This document shows positions 1-6,048 of a stretch of DNA of 9,106 bases, in pieces. How positions within the stretch are numbered: position 1 is the first letter of the stretch; each line of letters opens with the position of its first letter. The translations under genes and the position numbers were made by a program. Below the pieces are notes generated by a model. It saw only the letters and a program-made list of their open reading frames with translations, had not been told where the DNA came from and ran no database searches. This stretch comes from J054 sp964613615 (GTDB lineage: Bacteria > Pseudomonadota > Gammaproteobacteria > Steroidobacterales > GCA-2729495), in NCBI GenBank assembly GCA_964613615.1, contig CAZTIB010000099.1, forward strand, positions 1 through 9,106, written 5' to 3'.

Positions 1-985
1 CATCCGTTACTGACACACCGTACTCGAGAGCTGCCGGGTCGCCCGCCAGTTTCTGGTTGCCCGCATGCAGGTTGCTCTCGAGCATGAACCCGATGATGGA
101 CCGGTTGCCGTTGGCAACCTGCTCGATGCAGTCGCGTGCCACCAGGGGCTGCAGCGACGCATCTTTATTGGAATTATCGTGGCTACAGTCGATGACCACA
201 TGGGCCGGCAAGCCGGCTGCGTCGAGGGCCTTCTCGGTGAGCGCGACACTGACGGAATCATAGTTCGGCCGCCCGCCCCCGCCGCGCAACACGATGTGCC
301 CATAGCGGTTGCCGCGGGTGCGGAACACCGCGCTTCGGCCTTCCTGGTTAATGCCCAGGAAAGCGTGGGGTTCCCGGGCAGACTCCAGCGCGTTGATGGC
401 CACGTCCAGGGAGCCATCCGTGCCATTCTTGAAGCCCACGGGCGTCGACAGGCCGCTGGCCATCTCGCGATGGGTCTGCGACTCCGTGGTTCGTGCGCCG
501 ATCGCCGTCCAGGAAATCAGGTCGCCAAAGTACTGCGGCATGATGGGATCGAGGGCCTCGGTGGCAGTCGGCAGGCCCATGTCTCCAAGCTCCAGCAGCA
601 GGTGGCGCGCCGTTCTGATGCCCTTCTCGATGTGGAAGGAATCATCCATATCCGGATCGTTGACCAACCCTTTCCAGCCCACCGTCGTGCGCGGTTTTTC
701 GAAATACACGCGCATCACGATCACCAGCACGTCCTGCAATTCGTCAGCCAGGTCTTTCAGCCGCTGCGCGTAGTCCATTGCCGCCCCGACATCGTGTATG
801 GAACAGGGGCCGACCACGGTGAACAGCCGCGGGTCGCGGTCATCCATTATCTCGCTCAGCGTGCGACGACTGCGCAGCACGGTGGCTTCCGCTGCCGGTG
901 TCGTTGGCAACTCGGCCTTCACCTCGGCGGGTGACGGCAACACCTGCTTGTTGGCAACGTTGACGTTGTAGAGCTGATCTTCCAT
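1..985 (-). CDS. aroF: 3-deoxy-7-phosphoheptulonate (DAHP) synthase, class I, AroF-type; 3' end cut by window edge
   Basis: Condenses phosphoenolpyruvate with erythrose 4-phosphate to DAHP, the first step of the shikimate pathway, in the cytosol. Translating inward from the ATG at 985 gives 328 codons with no stop before the edge; about 20-30 C-terminal residues are missing, judging by the 350-residue enterobacterial enzymes. Visible signatures are GPCSIHD (59-65), FEKPRTTVGWKG (95-106), GARTTESQTHREMASGLS (163-180), GFKNGTDGS (184-192), CSHDNSNKD (267-275) and ESNLHAGNQ (303-311). The known metal and substrate residues are in place: C61, R92, K97, K186, R234, H269, E303 and, in the last full codon, D328. 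The N-terminus (Asn7) and the CSHxNSNKD and GNRSIIG stretches resemble E. coli AroF (tyrosine-sensitive) more than AroG or AroH, so Tyr feedback is likely but inferred. The ribosome binding site is weak, but no other in-frame start lies nearby. The gene is divergent from the kinase gene. Confidence 0.95.
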   Translation of the reverse strand, partial: MEDQLYNVNVANKQVLPSPAEVKAELPTTPAAEATVLRSRRTLSEIMDDRDPRLFTVVGPCSIHDVGAAMDYAQRLKDLADELQDVLVIVMRVYFEKPRTTVGWKGLVNDPDMDDSFHIEKGIRTARHLLLELGDMGLPTATEALDPIMPQYFGDLISWTAIGARTTESQTHREMASGLSTPVGFKNGTDGSLDVAINALESAREPHAFLGINQEGRSAVFRTRGNRYGHIVLRGGGGRPNYDSVSVALTEKALDAAGLPAHVVIDCSHDNSNKDASLQPLVARDCIEQVANGNRSIIGFMLESNLHAGNQKLAGDPAALEYGVSVTD

Positions 986-1033
986 AACTGGCCATCTTGG
1001 GGCCGGGACTCCCGGGCCCGATTCGGGGGCGAA

Positions 1034-1042
1034 AGAATACCA
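1034..1042 (-). promoter_or_regulatory. Possible extended -10 promoter for the DAHP synthase gene
   Basis: On the minus strand the sequence reads TGGTATTCT: a TGn extension directly before TATTCT, which matches TATAAT at four of six positions. Transcription would start near 1027, about 42 nt before the ATG at 985. I see no convincing -35 box, which is tolerated in extended -10 promoters. The site is weak evidence on its own and is supported mainly by its position. Confidence 0.3.
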
Positions 1043-1136
1043 GCTGTCCGGGGCATTGGTAGCGGTGGAGACGGGGCCCGGACAGAGACCGGCAGCCGAC
1101 GCCTTTTCTGCGCGACAGCCGTGCCGCCTTGCGGGC

Positions 1137-1142
1137 TAGAAT
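1137..1142 (+). promoter_or_regulatory. Possible -10 element for the kinase-phosphatase operon
   Basis: TAGAAT differs from TATAAT at one position. Only a poor -35 (GACA core near 1113-1116) lies upstream. Transcription would start around 1149, after the upstream in-frame ATG codons at 1129 and 1141, which would make those unusable and fits the GTG start at 1174. Confidence 0.35.
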
Positions 1143-1158
1143 GGCGCCCGGGGAGAGC

Positions 1159-1164
1159 GAAGGA
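1159..1164 (+). promoter_or_regulatory. Ribosome binding site fixing the kinase start at GTG 1174
   Basis: GAAGGA lies 9 nt before the GTG at 1174. The in-frame ATGs at 1129, 1141 and 1189 have no comparable purine-rich site at a proper distance, so this site decides the start. Confidence 0.5.
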
Positions 1165-1173
1165 CGGCGACGG

Positions 1174-1977
1174 GTGTCTACAGTGAAAATGCCGCGCGCG
1201 CGGCAGGCTTTGGGGAAGTACCGGATTGAAAAGCGTCTGGCGGTAGGCCCGCGCGCCACCGTTTTTCGTGCCTACGACACCATTCACGGCATCCGGGTCG
1301 CGCTGAAGATTGCCGATCCGGCCATGGTTTCCGATGTGTTTCTCGAAGATTTTCGGCGCGAGGCTCGCCTGTCCGTGAAGATGGAGCACCCGAACGTGCT
1401 GCCAATCCAGAACGCCTGCTTCCTCGACGGGCTGTTCGTGATTGCGATGCCCCTGGGCGACGAAACCCTGGCGGACCGGATGACACGCCGCATGTCCACC
1501 GCGCTGGCACTGGATTTCACTGTCCAGGCCCTCGACGCCGTGGCCCACGCTCACAGCCGCAACATTATTCACTGCGACATCAAGCCCGATAATTTCATCT
1601 TGTTCGACGGCTATCGCCTGAAGCTGACGGACTTCGGCTTCTCAAAGGTGATGATCCGCCCGGGCCAGAAGGGCTCGGGCTCGGGCACCGTCGGCTACCT
1701 CGCGCCGGAACAGGCATTGGGCCGCCCGATGTTTCAATCCGACGTCTTCGCGTTGTCGCTGATGATCTACGAACTGTTCAGCGGCGCACTGCCCGAGTGG
1801 CCATTCCAGTGGCCACCGCCGGGCTACGCGCGCATTCGCAGCAAGCTGCGACCGAAGGTTCTGCGCTGGTTGCGCAAGGGCATGGAATACAAGCCTCAGG
1901 CGCGCTACCGCAACGCGGTAGCCATGCAACGTGCTTTCGAGGAAATTCCGTTGAAGCTGGTGGGCCAGCGTGTCTGA
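1174..1977 (+). CDS. Hanks-type Ser/Thr protein kinase, soluble, single-domain, non-RD
   Basis: Transfers phosphate from ATP to Ser/Thr of unknown protein substrates in the cytosol. From the GTG start it has 267 residues, essentially one kinase domain with no membrane helix or sensor domain. Visible motifs, in order: a degenerate glycine loop VGPRATVF (24-31) in place of GxGxxGxV, VALKI with the ATP-anchoring K45, helix C RREAR with E63, catalytic loop HCDIKPDN (133-140; D135, K137, N140), DFG (153-155), GTVGYLAPE (171-179), D190 of the subdomain IX motif, and R244. The catalytic set K/E/D/N/D is complete, so activity is expected. The HRD arginine is Cys134, making this a non-RD kinase that may not need activation-loop phosphorylation. 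The stop codon overlaps the start of the phosphatase gene, so the two are co-expressed and probably antagonistic. Resemblance to kinases in type VI secretion loci (PpkA) is limited to the domain; no secretion gene is present here. Confidence 0.9.
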   Translation: MSTVKMPRARQALGKYRIEKRLAVGPRATVFRAYDTIHGIRVALKIADPAMVSDVFLEDFRREARLSVKMEHPNVLPIQNACFLDGLFVIAMPLGDETLADRMTRRMSTALALDFTVQALDAVAHAHSRNIIHCDIKPDNFILFDGYRLKLTDFGFSKVMIRPGQKGSGSGTVGYLAPEQALGRPMFQSDVFALSLMIYELFSGALPEWPFQWPPPGYARIRSKLRPKVLRWLRKGMEYKPQARYRNAVAMQRAFEEIPLKLVGQRV

Positions 1978-2827
1978 GCGAGGCAAGAGCTCGAAGCGCC
2001 TTGCCGCCGGGCTCGACAAACCCCGGCTGTACGTCGGCGACCACGATGACGAGCGTGACGTCTATACGACAGCCCCCGGCGAGGTCGCAGCCGCCAGCAT
2101 CGGCGATGCGGGCAAAGACCGCCCGAACGAAGATTCGGCGGCCATCATCCCGGTTAACGATACGCATGTCGTGCTGGCGGTCGCCGACGGCGTTGGTGGC
2201 ATGACGGGCGCCAGGCAGGCGTCGAACCTAACAGTGAAGGCGCTTCGTAAAGCGCTGACCGGCAGCACCGAGCCGCCCGGGCGCAGTCTGCGCACCGCCA
2301 TCCTGGATGGCATCGAGGCCGCCAATCGCGCGATCCTTGATTCTGGCAGCGCCGGCGCCAGCACGCTCGCGCTGGCGGAGATCGGGCCTGACTATGTGCG
2401 CCCCTACCACGTGGGTGACTCCGTCGTGCTGATTTGCGGCCAGCGCGGCAGGCTGAAGCTCTATACAACGCCCCACTCGCCGGTGGGCTTTGCGATGGAG
2501 GCCGGCCTGCTGGACGAGAAAGAAGCCATGGCGCACACGGAACTCAACCTGATCTTCAACGTGATCGGCTCCACGGACATGCGGGTCGAGGTGGGCTCGG
2601 AGCAGCCGCTGGCGCCGCGCGACACGCTGGTGCTGGCCAGCGACGGGCTCACGGACAACGTCCTGCAGGATGAGATCATTGCTGCCGTGCGCGCCGGCCC
2701 CCTGGACCTGGCCATTAACCGCGTGGCGGACCTTGCCCTGGCACGCATGCGCGGCACGCAAGCCAACAAGCCGTCTAAGCCGGACGACCTGACCGCACTA
2801 CTGTTCCGCCGCCATCCGCAACGCTAA
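1970..2827 (+). CDS. PP2C-family (PPM) Ser/Thr protein phosphatase
   Basis: Metal-dependent (Mn/Mg) removal of phosphate from phospho-Ser/Thr, most likely acting on the neighbouring kinase or its substrates. The 285-residue protein starts at a GTG that overlaps the last 8 nt of the kinase gene, an arrangement typical of translational coupling. PP2C motifs in order: RPNED (51-55; metal ligand D55), VADGVGG (71-77; D73), GAST (129-132), HVGDS (147-151), ASDGLTD (223-229; D225) and PDDLT (271-275; D272/D273). All core metal aspartates are present, so it should be active. No membrane segment or signal peptide is visible, so it is cytosolic. The first about 40 residues precede the domain and are charged, of unknown role. 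It resembles PppA/Stp1-type bacterial phosphatases in size and layout. The ribosome binding region is poor, consistent with reliance on ribosomes finishing the kinase. Confidence 0.93.
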   Translation: MSERGKSSKRLAAGLDKPRLYVGDHDDERDVYTTAPGEVAAASIGDAGKDRPNEDSAAIIPVNDTHVVLAVADGVGGMTGARQASNLTVKALRKALTGSTEPPGRSLRTAILDGIEAANRAILDSGSAGASTLALAEIGPDYVRPYHVGDSVVLICGQRGRLKLYTTPHSPVGFAMEAGLLDEKEAMAHTELNLIFNVIGSTDMRVEVGSEQPLAPRDTLVLASDGLTDNVLQDEIIAAVRAGPLDLAINRVADLALARMRGTQANKPSKPDDLTALLFRRHPQR

Positions 2828-2860
2828 TATCCTATCCCCCGAATTCGCCGGAGAACGATA

Positions 2861-3799
2861 ATGACCAGAGAATCCACGCTAAAGCCTTTTGCTTACGGCG
2901 ACATCTTCGCAGCCGCCACGCTGCTGAACGATCCGAACGACGATCACGCCGGCCCGGGCCGGATCATCCAGTACAACAGTGATCTCACCGAGAAGGGCGT
3001 GCTGTGGACGGAAGGGACCTCACACCTCGTCGGCGGATTGAAGTTTGGCCCGGACGGCAACCTCTGGGCCTTCGACAGCAACGCGCACTGCGTGCTGCGA
3101 GTCAGCCCCGACGGGCAGCAGTTGCCGCGAATTCATTTTGCGGATCGATCGTTCTCGAACTGCAACTTTGCCCCGGACGGCACGGTGCTGATGGGCGAAC
3201 ACCTGGTGGGCAGCGAGAGTCGTTTTCCGCTGGGCACCACCCTGTCCCATGTGCCGGGCACCGAAGTCTTCGGCTACGGCCACGTGTGGCGCTTCAAGCT
3301 CGACGGTGAGAAGGTCGCCGAGTACGAAACCGAGACCACCGGCGGCATGACCGGCTTCCTGGGCTGTACGACCTCCAGTCTCGCGCCTGACGGCAAAACG
3401 CTGGTCTACAGTTCCGAGACCGGACCCACCATCTTCCAGTACGACGTGGAAGCGAACCAGCAATTGCCAAACCTGTTGAGCTTCACGCCGGAAAGCCGGC
3501 AGATGGTGCTGGTGGCCACGCATCGGCCTGACGGCACGCTGCTGATGATCAAGGCCGTGTCGCGCGAGGAGTTCGTCATGGTGCACTTGAGTGCAGACGG
3601 CGACGAACTCAAGACCTTCGAACTCCCCGGGCCCGGCTGGGCCACCATCGCGCCGTCCCTGGAAGACGACGTTATCCTGATTGGCAACTTTTTCGCCGGT
3701 GCCCTGGCCAAGTACGACCTGAACACGGGCAAGCTGACCGCGCAGACGGAGGTTGGCGTGGAGCGCTCCCTCGCGGGCATCGCGCAGTACGAGGGCTGA
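2861..3799 (+). CDS. Cytosolic beta-propeller protein, SMP-30/gluconolactonase-like fold
   Basis: The 312-residue protein lacks a signal peptide and membrane helices. It shows the repeating turn signature of beta-propeller blades: PDG at 64-66, 83-85, 105-107, 176-178 and 223-225, and ADG at 245-247, each followed by a hydrophobic strand (for example NLWAFDS at 67-73 and TLVYSSETG at 180-188). This pattern is typical of the SMP-30/gluconolactonase/LRE and NHL-like six-bladed propellers. If it belongs to the SMP-30 group it may hydrolyse a lactone with a bound divalent metal, but I cannot assign the metal ligands with confidence, so the reaction is open. GGAGA at 2850-2854, 6 nt before the ATG, gives a strong ribosome binding site. 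It lies 33 nt after the phosphatase gene with no terminator between, so it may be read from the same transcript. Its 3' end faces the SDR gene, 27 nt away. Confidence 0.7.
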   Translation: MTRESTLKPFAYGDIFAAATLLNDPNDDHAGPGRIIQYNSDLTEKGVLWTEGTSHLVGGLKFGPDGNLWAFDSNAHCVLRVSPDGQQLPRIHFADRSFSNCNFAPDGTVLMGEHLVGSESRFPLGTTLSHVPGTEVFGYGHVWRFKLDGEKVAEYETETTGGMTGFLGCTTSSLAPDGKTLVYSSETGPTIFQYDVEANQQLPNLLSFTPESRQMVLVATHRPDGTLLMIKAVSREEFVMVHLSADGDELKTFELPGPGWATIAPSLEDDVILIGNFFAGALAKYDLNTGKLTAQTEVGVERSLAGIAQYEG

Positions 3800-3826
3800 A
3801 TCGGCGCAGGACCCGGCGGCGGCCCC

Positions 3827-4720
3827 TTACCAGGGAATGATGTCGCCGTCGTAGTTCCAGAACGTGCCTGAGGTTTCGATCGTGTAGCGGTCGATGTTGC
3901 GCACCATGTCTGCCGTTGCGTCGGCAGGCTGGCGAATGTTCGGTATCGCCTTGCGGAAACGGGGGCCGATGAAATCCGTGGCGGTGGCGCCAGGCGTTAC
4001 CAGGCCAACGATCACGCCGCGGCGTTTCGTCTGCGCGGCGAGATTCGTCATCAGCATATTCACCGCCGACTTGCTGGCGCGATACCAGTAGAGCATCGGG
4101 CGGGTCACGCTGGCGATGGAGCCCTGGCTGCTCGACACCGTGATGATCTTCTTCATCTCACTGGCGCGGACCTGGGTCATGAAGGCCTCGGCCATCTTGA
4201 TGGGCCCGATTGCGTTCACTGCCATCACGTCGTCGAACACCGGGTAGTCAAGGCGGCCAAACAACTGGTTCTGCGACCCGCCGCCAATGCCAGCGTTGTT
4301 GATCAGGATATCGATGGGCCAATCGCGGTAGCGGGCCGCCAGAATGTCGATGGCCGCATGATCCGTCACATCCAGCGCCTCGACGATCACATCAGTATTG
4401 CCGGCCGCAATCGCGTTGAGCGCGTCGGCCGCCTCTGGCCGGCGGCAGGTGGCAATGACCCGCCAGCCGCGCGCCGCGTAGATACGCACGAACTCCAGCC
4501 CCAGGCCGCGGTTGGAGCCGGTCACGAGCACGGTGATCTTAGCTGGCTCAGGCGCAGGCAACGCCTCCACGGCCTCGACGGCCGGCGCGGTGTCGGGCAG
4601 CTCCCCAGTCGTGTGGGCACCACCGCCCGCTGACGTGGTCGACAGTGCTGCCAGCAGCCCGGTCGCACCGGCGAGGAACTCGCGGCGGTCTACGGATTCA
4701 TCGTTCTTGTCTGCGGCCAT
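3827..4720 (-). CDS. Tat-signal short-chain dehydrogenase/reductase, sniffer/C-factor-like
   Basis: NAD(P)-dependent oxidoreductase of the classical SDR family, substrate unknown. Motifs in the 297-residue protein: cofactor loop TGSNRGLG (67-74), NNAG (141-144), catalytic Ser in VSSS (195-198), YRASK with Y213 and K217, and TPG (242-244). The C-terminal NYDGDIIPW (289-297) resembles the ending of carbonyl reductase sniffer/C-factor-like SDRs. Before the Rossmann domain is a twin-arginine signal: DRREFLAG (11-18), a hydrophobic stretch to about 30, then a low-complexity Gly/Ala/Pro/Glu linker to about 60. This predicts export of the folded, cofactor-loaded enzyme to the periplasm. Such export is unusual for an SDR; Zymomonas glucose-fructose oxidoreductase is a known Tat-exported NADP enzyme. 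GGGG 8 nt before the ATG is a modest ribosome binding site. The gene follows the Rieske gene by 69 nt on the same strand, with a hairpin between them. Confidence 0.88.
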   Translation of the reverse strand: MAADKNDESVDRREFLAGATGLLAALSTTSAGGGAHTTGELPDTAPAVEAVEALPAPEPAKITVLVTGSNRGLGLEFVRIYAARGWRVIATCRRPEAADALNAIAAGNTDVIVEALDVTDHAAIDILAARYRDWPIDILINNAGIGGGSQNQLFGRLDYPVFDDVMAVNAIGPIKMAEAFMTQVRASEMKKIITVSSSQGSIASVTRPMLYWYRASKSAVNMLMTNLAAQTKRRGVIVGLVTPGATATDFIGPRFRKAIPNIRQPADATADMVRNIDRYTIETSGTFWNYDGDIIPW

Positions 4721-4739
4721 CGTCTGGACCCCATATGCA

Positions 4740-4763
4740 AACGGCCGGCAAAAGCCGGCCGTT
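4740..4763 (-). terminator. Strong GC-rich hairpin between the Rieske and SDR genes (terminator or attenuator)
   Basis: A perfect inverted repeat: ACGGCCGGC (4741-4749), a loop of four A (4750-4753) and GCCGGCCGT (4754-4762), with one extra A-T pair outside, giving 10 bp. In the minus-strand direction it follows the Rieske stop by 27 nt and is followed by only a short T stretch, so it may terminate partially, dampen SDR expression or protect the Rieske transcript 3' end. The short T tail argues against full termination. Confidence 0.55.
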
Positions 4764-4772
4764 CAGTCGGAA

Positions 4773-4786
4773 CTTCCTTCCGGAAG
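4773..4786. repeat. Small palindrome just after the Rieske stop codon
   Basis: CTTCCGGAAG (4777-4786) is a perfect 10-bp palindrome; the overlapping CTTCC (4773-4777) and GGAAG (4782-4786) could form an alternative 5-bp hairpin. It lies 3 nt past the Rieske stop and may add to the 3' structure formed with the larger hairpin. Function is unproven. Confidence 0.35.
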
Positions 4787-4789
4787 CGT

Positions 4790-5944
4790 CTAGCCCGCGG
4801 CCTTGAGTTCGGCCTTTGCCGCCTCAGCCGCCTGCAGCGGAATCGCGTCCAGCACCCAGCCCTTTTGCTCGCTGCGCGCCGGGCTCGGGATCGCATAAGC
4901 GACCTTCATGCGGTTGCGCTCGACTTTGTCGACGTCGATGCGCCAACCCTGCGTGTCCCACTCCTTCAGTTTCTCGCGATACATCAGGATGACCTTGTCC
5001 GATGGCACCATGAATTCTTTGGTGTTGGTCGGGGGCGTCAGAACCGGGCGAAGGTCTTCGATCACGACCTTGTCCTGCAGGGCTACATACTGGTTGCGGT
5101 CGATCATGTACGCGTCGTTCTTCTCTTCCAGGAAGCCGTTGCGCATGCAGAGCAGGTACAGGTGGATGTTGCCGTCGTCCAACGGCCGTTCGAACAAATA
5201 CTGGTGAAACCACATGGTTTCACTGGCATGGATATAGGTCCACACCATATTGGGACCGTGATGACCGGTGCCGACTTCCAGGTCACCGGCCTGCGTGCGG
5301 CCACTTTCCATCTGGCCTTCCGGCAGCGGCGGCGCGTCAAAGGTGTGCCAGAAACCGTTGCCCCAGGAGGCCCATGCCGGTTCCGCCTCGATACGCATGT
5401 CGCCGATCTTGTACTCCTCTTCTTTCTCACCGCTGAAACCATGGGTGTCGTGGACGTACTCATTGTGGGCGGGGTCAATGCCGTTCTCGATGGAACGCTC
5501 GTAATTACCCTTGATGCCATAGTGCTGCAGGGTCGGGCGCCAGCCTTCCTGGTTCCACTCGGGCACATCCATGATCGGTGGCCGCTCATCCTCACCCAGC
5601 TCCCCGAGGAACGCGAAAATCATGCCGTAGCGCTCTTCCACCGGGTACGCGTCGATCCGCGTCCGGGCCGGCACACTGGCATTGGCGCCCAGGGACGGGA
5701 TTTTCTTGCAGTTGCCGTCACCGTCGAACTGCCAGCCGTGGTAGGGGCACTGCACACAGTCACCGCGAACCTTGCCGCCGGACAGCGAACCGCCGCGGTG
5801 GGTGCAGGTATTGCTCAGGCAGTGCGCCTGGCCTTCAGAGTCCCGAAAGACGACGAAATCCTGGCCGAGGGCACTGACTTTCAGCGGCTTGTCTGCCTCG
5901 ACCTCTTCGCCGGTGGCCATCGGATACCAGAAGTTGATATACAT
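4790..5944 (-). CDS. Rieske non-haem iron oxygenase, alpha (terminal oxygenase) subunit
   Basis: Inserts oxygen from O2 into an organic, often aromatic, substrate or dealkylates it, using electrons passed by a reductase/ferredoxin. The 384-residue protein has the Rieske [2Fe-2S] ligands CTH (C47, H49) and CPYHGW (C66, H69). The mononuclear iron site follows in ENGIDPAHNEYVH (153-165): the bridging D157, H160 and H165, with D291 in QDKVVIED the likely third ligand. The short N-terminus and spacing resemble the single-subunit monooxygenase group (vanillate demethylase VanA, dicamba monooxygenase DdmC) more than the alpha-beta naphthalene dioxygenase type. Substrate is unknown. GAGGAG (5952-5957), 7 nt before the ATG, is an excellent ribosome binding site and fixes the start at the typical MYINFWYPM opening. 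No ferredoxin, reductase or small beta subunit gene is in the window. The C-terminus is Ala/Lys/Glu-rich. The protein is cytosolic, with no signal peptide. Confidence 0.92.
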   Translation of the reverse strand: MYINFWYPMATGEEVEADKPLKVSALGQDFVVFRDSEGQAHCLSNTCTHRGGSLSGGKVRGDCVQCPYHGWQFDGDGNCKKIPSLGANASVPARTRIDAYPVEERYGMIFAFLGELGEDERPPIMDVPEWNQEGWRPTLQHYGIKGNYERSIENGIDPAHNEYVHDTHGFSGEKEEEYKIGDMRIEAEPAWASWGNGFWHTFDAPPLPEGQMESGRTQAGDLEVGTGHHGPNMVWTYIHASETMWFHQYLFERPLDDGNIHLYLLCMRNGFLEEKNDAYMIDRNQYVALQDKVVIEDLRPVLTPPTNTKEFMVPSDKVILMYREKLKEWDTQGWRIDVDKVERNRMKVAYAIPSPARSEQKGWVLDAIPLQAAEAAKAELKAAG

Positions 5945-5997
5945 GTTTTGACTCCTCGAGCGCCACTGGCTTCATATGCCGCGGCAATCATTCTTAA

Positions 5998-6026
5998 ACT
6001 ATAGGCGGGTTCGGCCCGGCGGCCAA
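5998..6026 (-). promoter_or_regulatory. Sigma70-type promoter for the Rieske gene
   Basis: On the minus strand TTGGCC (6021-6026) and TATAGT (5998-6003) are separated by exactly 17 nt. They match the consensus hexamers at four and five of six positions. Transcription would start near 5991, giving a leader of about 47 nt before the ATG at 5944. It lies in the 104-nt gap after the transporter gene, suggesting the Rieske gene can be transcribed independently of it. Confidence 0.55.
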
Positions 6027-6048
6027 TACGGATTCTCCACAACCGGAA

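Noticed and set aside
65..934. Long plus-strand open frame (289 codons) opposite the DAHP synthase
   Set aside because: It is a shadow of a clearly homologous gene in GC-rich DNA; its translation shows no recognisable domain.
1129..1173. N-terminal extension of the kinase to the ATG at 1129 or 1141
   Set aside because: The TAGAAT -10-like element overlaps these codons, whereas GTG 1174 has a well-placed GAAGGA.
919..1572. Minus-strand frame spanning the kinase 5' half and the aroF upstream region
   Set aside because: It overlaps both recognised genes in wrong frames and shows no domain.
2825..2830. TAATAT as a -10 box for the propeller gene
   Set aside because: No acceptable -35 sequence at 16-18 nt; it overlaps the phosphatase stop codon and is probably chance.
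3800..3826. Bidirectional terminator between the convergent propeller and SDR genes
   Set aside because: The 27-nt gap has no clear stem followed by a T-run.
4865..6004. Long plus-strand open frame (379 codons) opposite the Rieske gene
   Set aside because: It covers the complement of a gene with complete Rieske motifs and runs through its promoter; no ribosome binding site or known domain.
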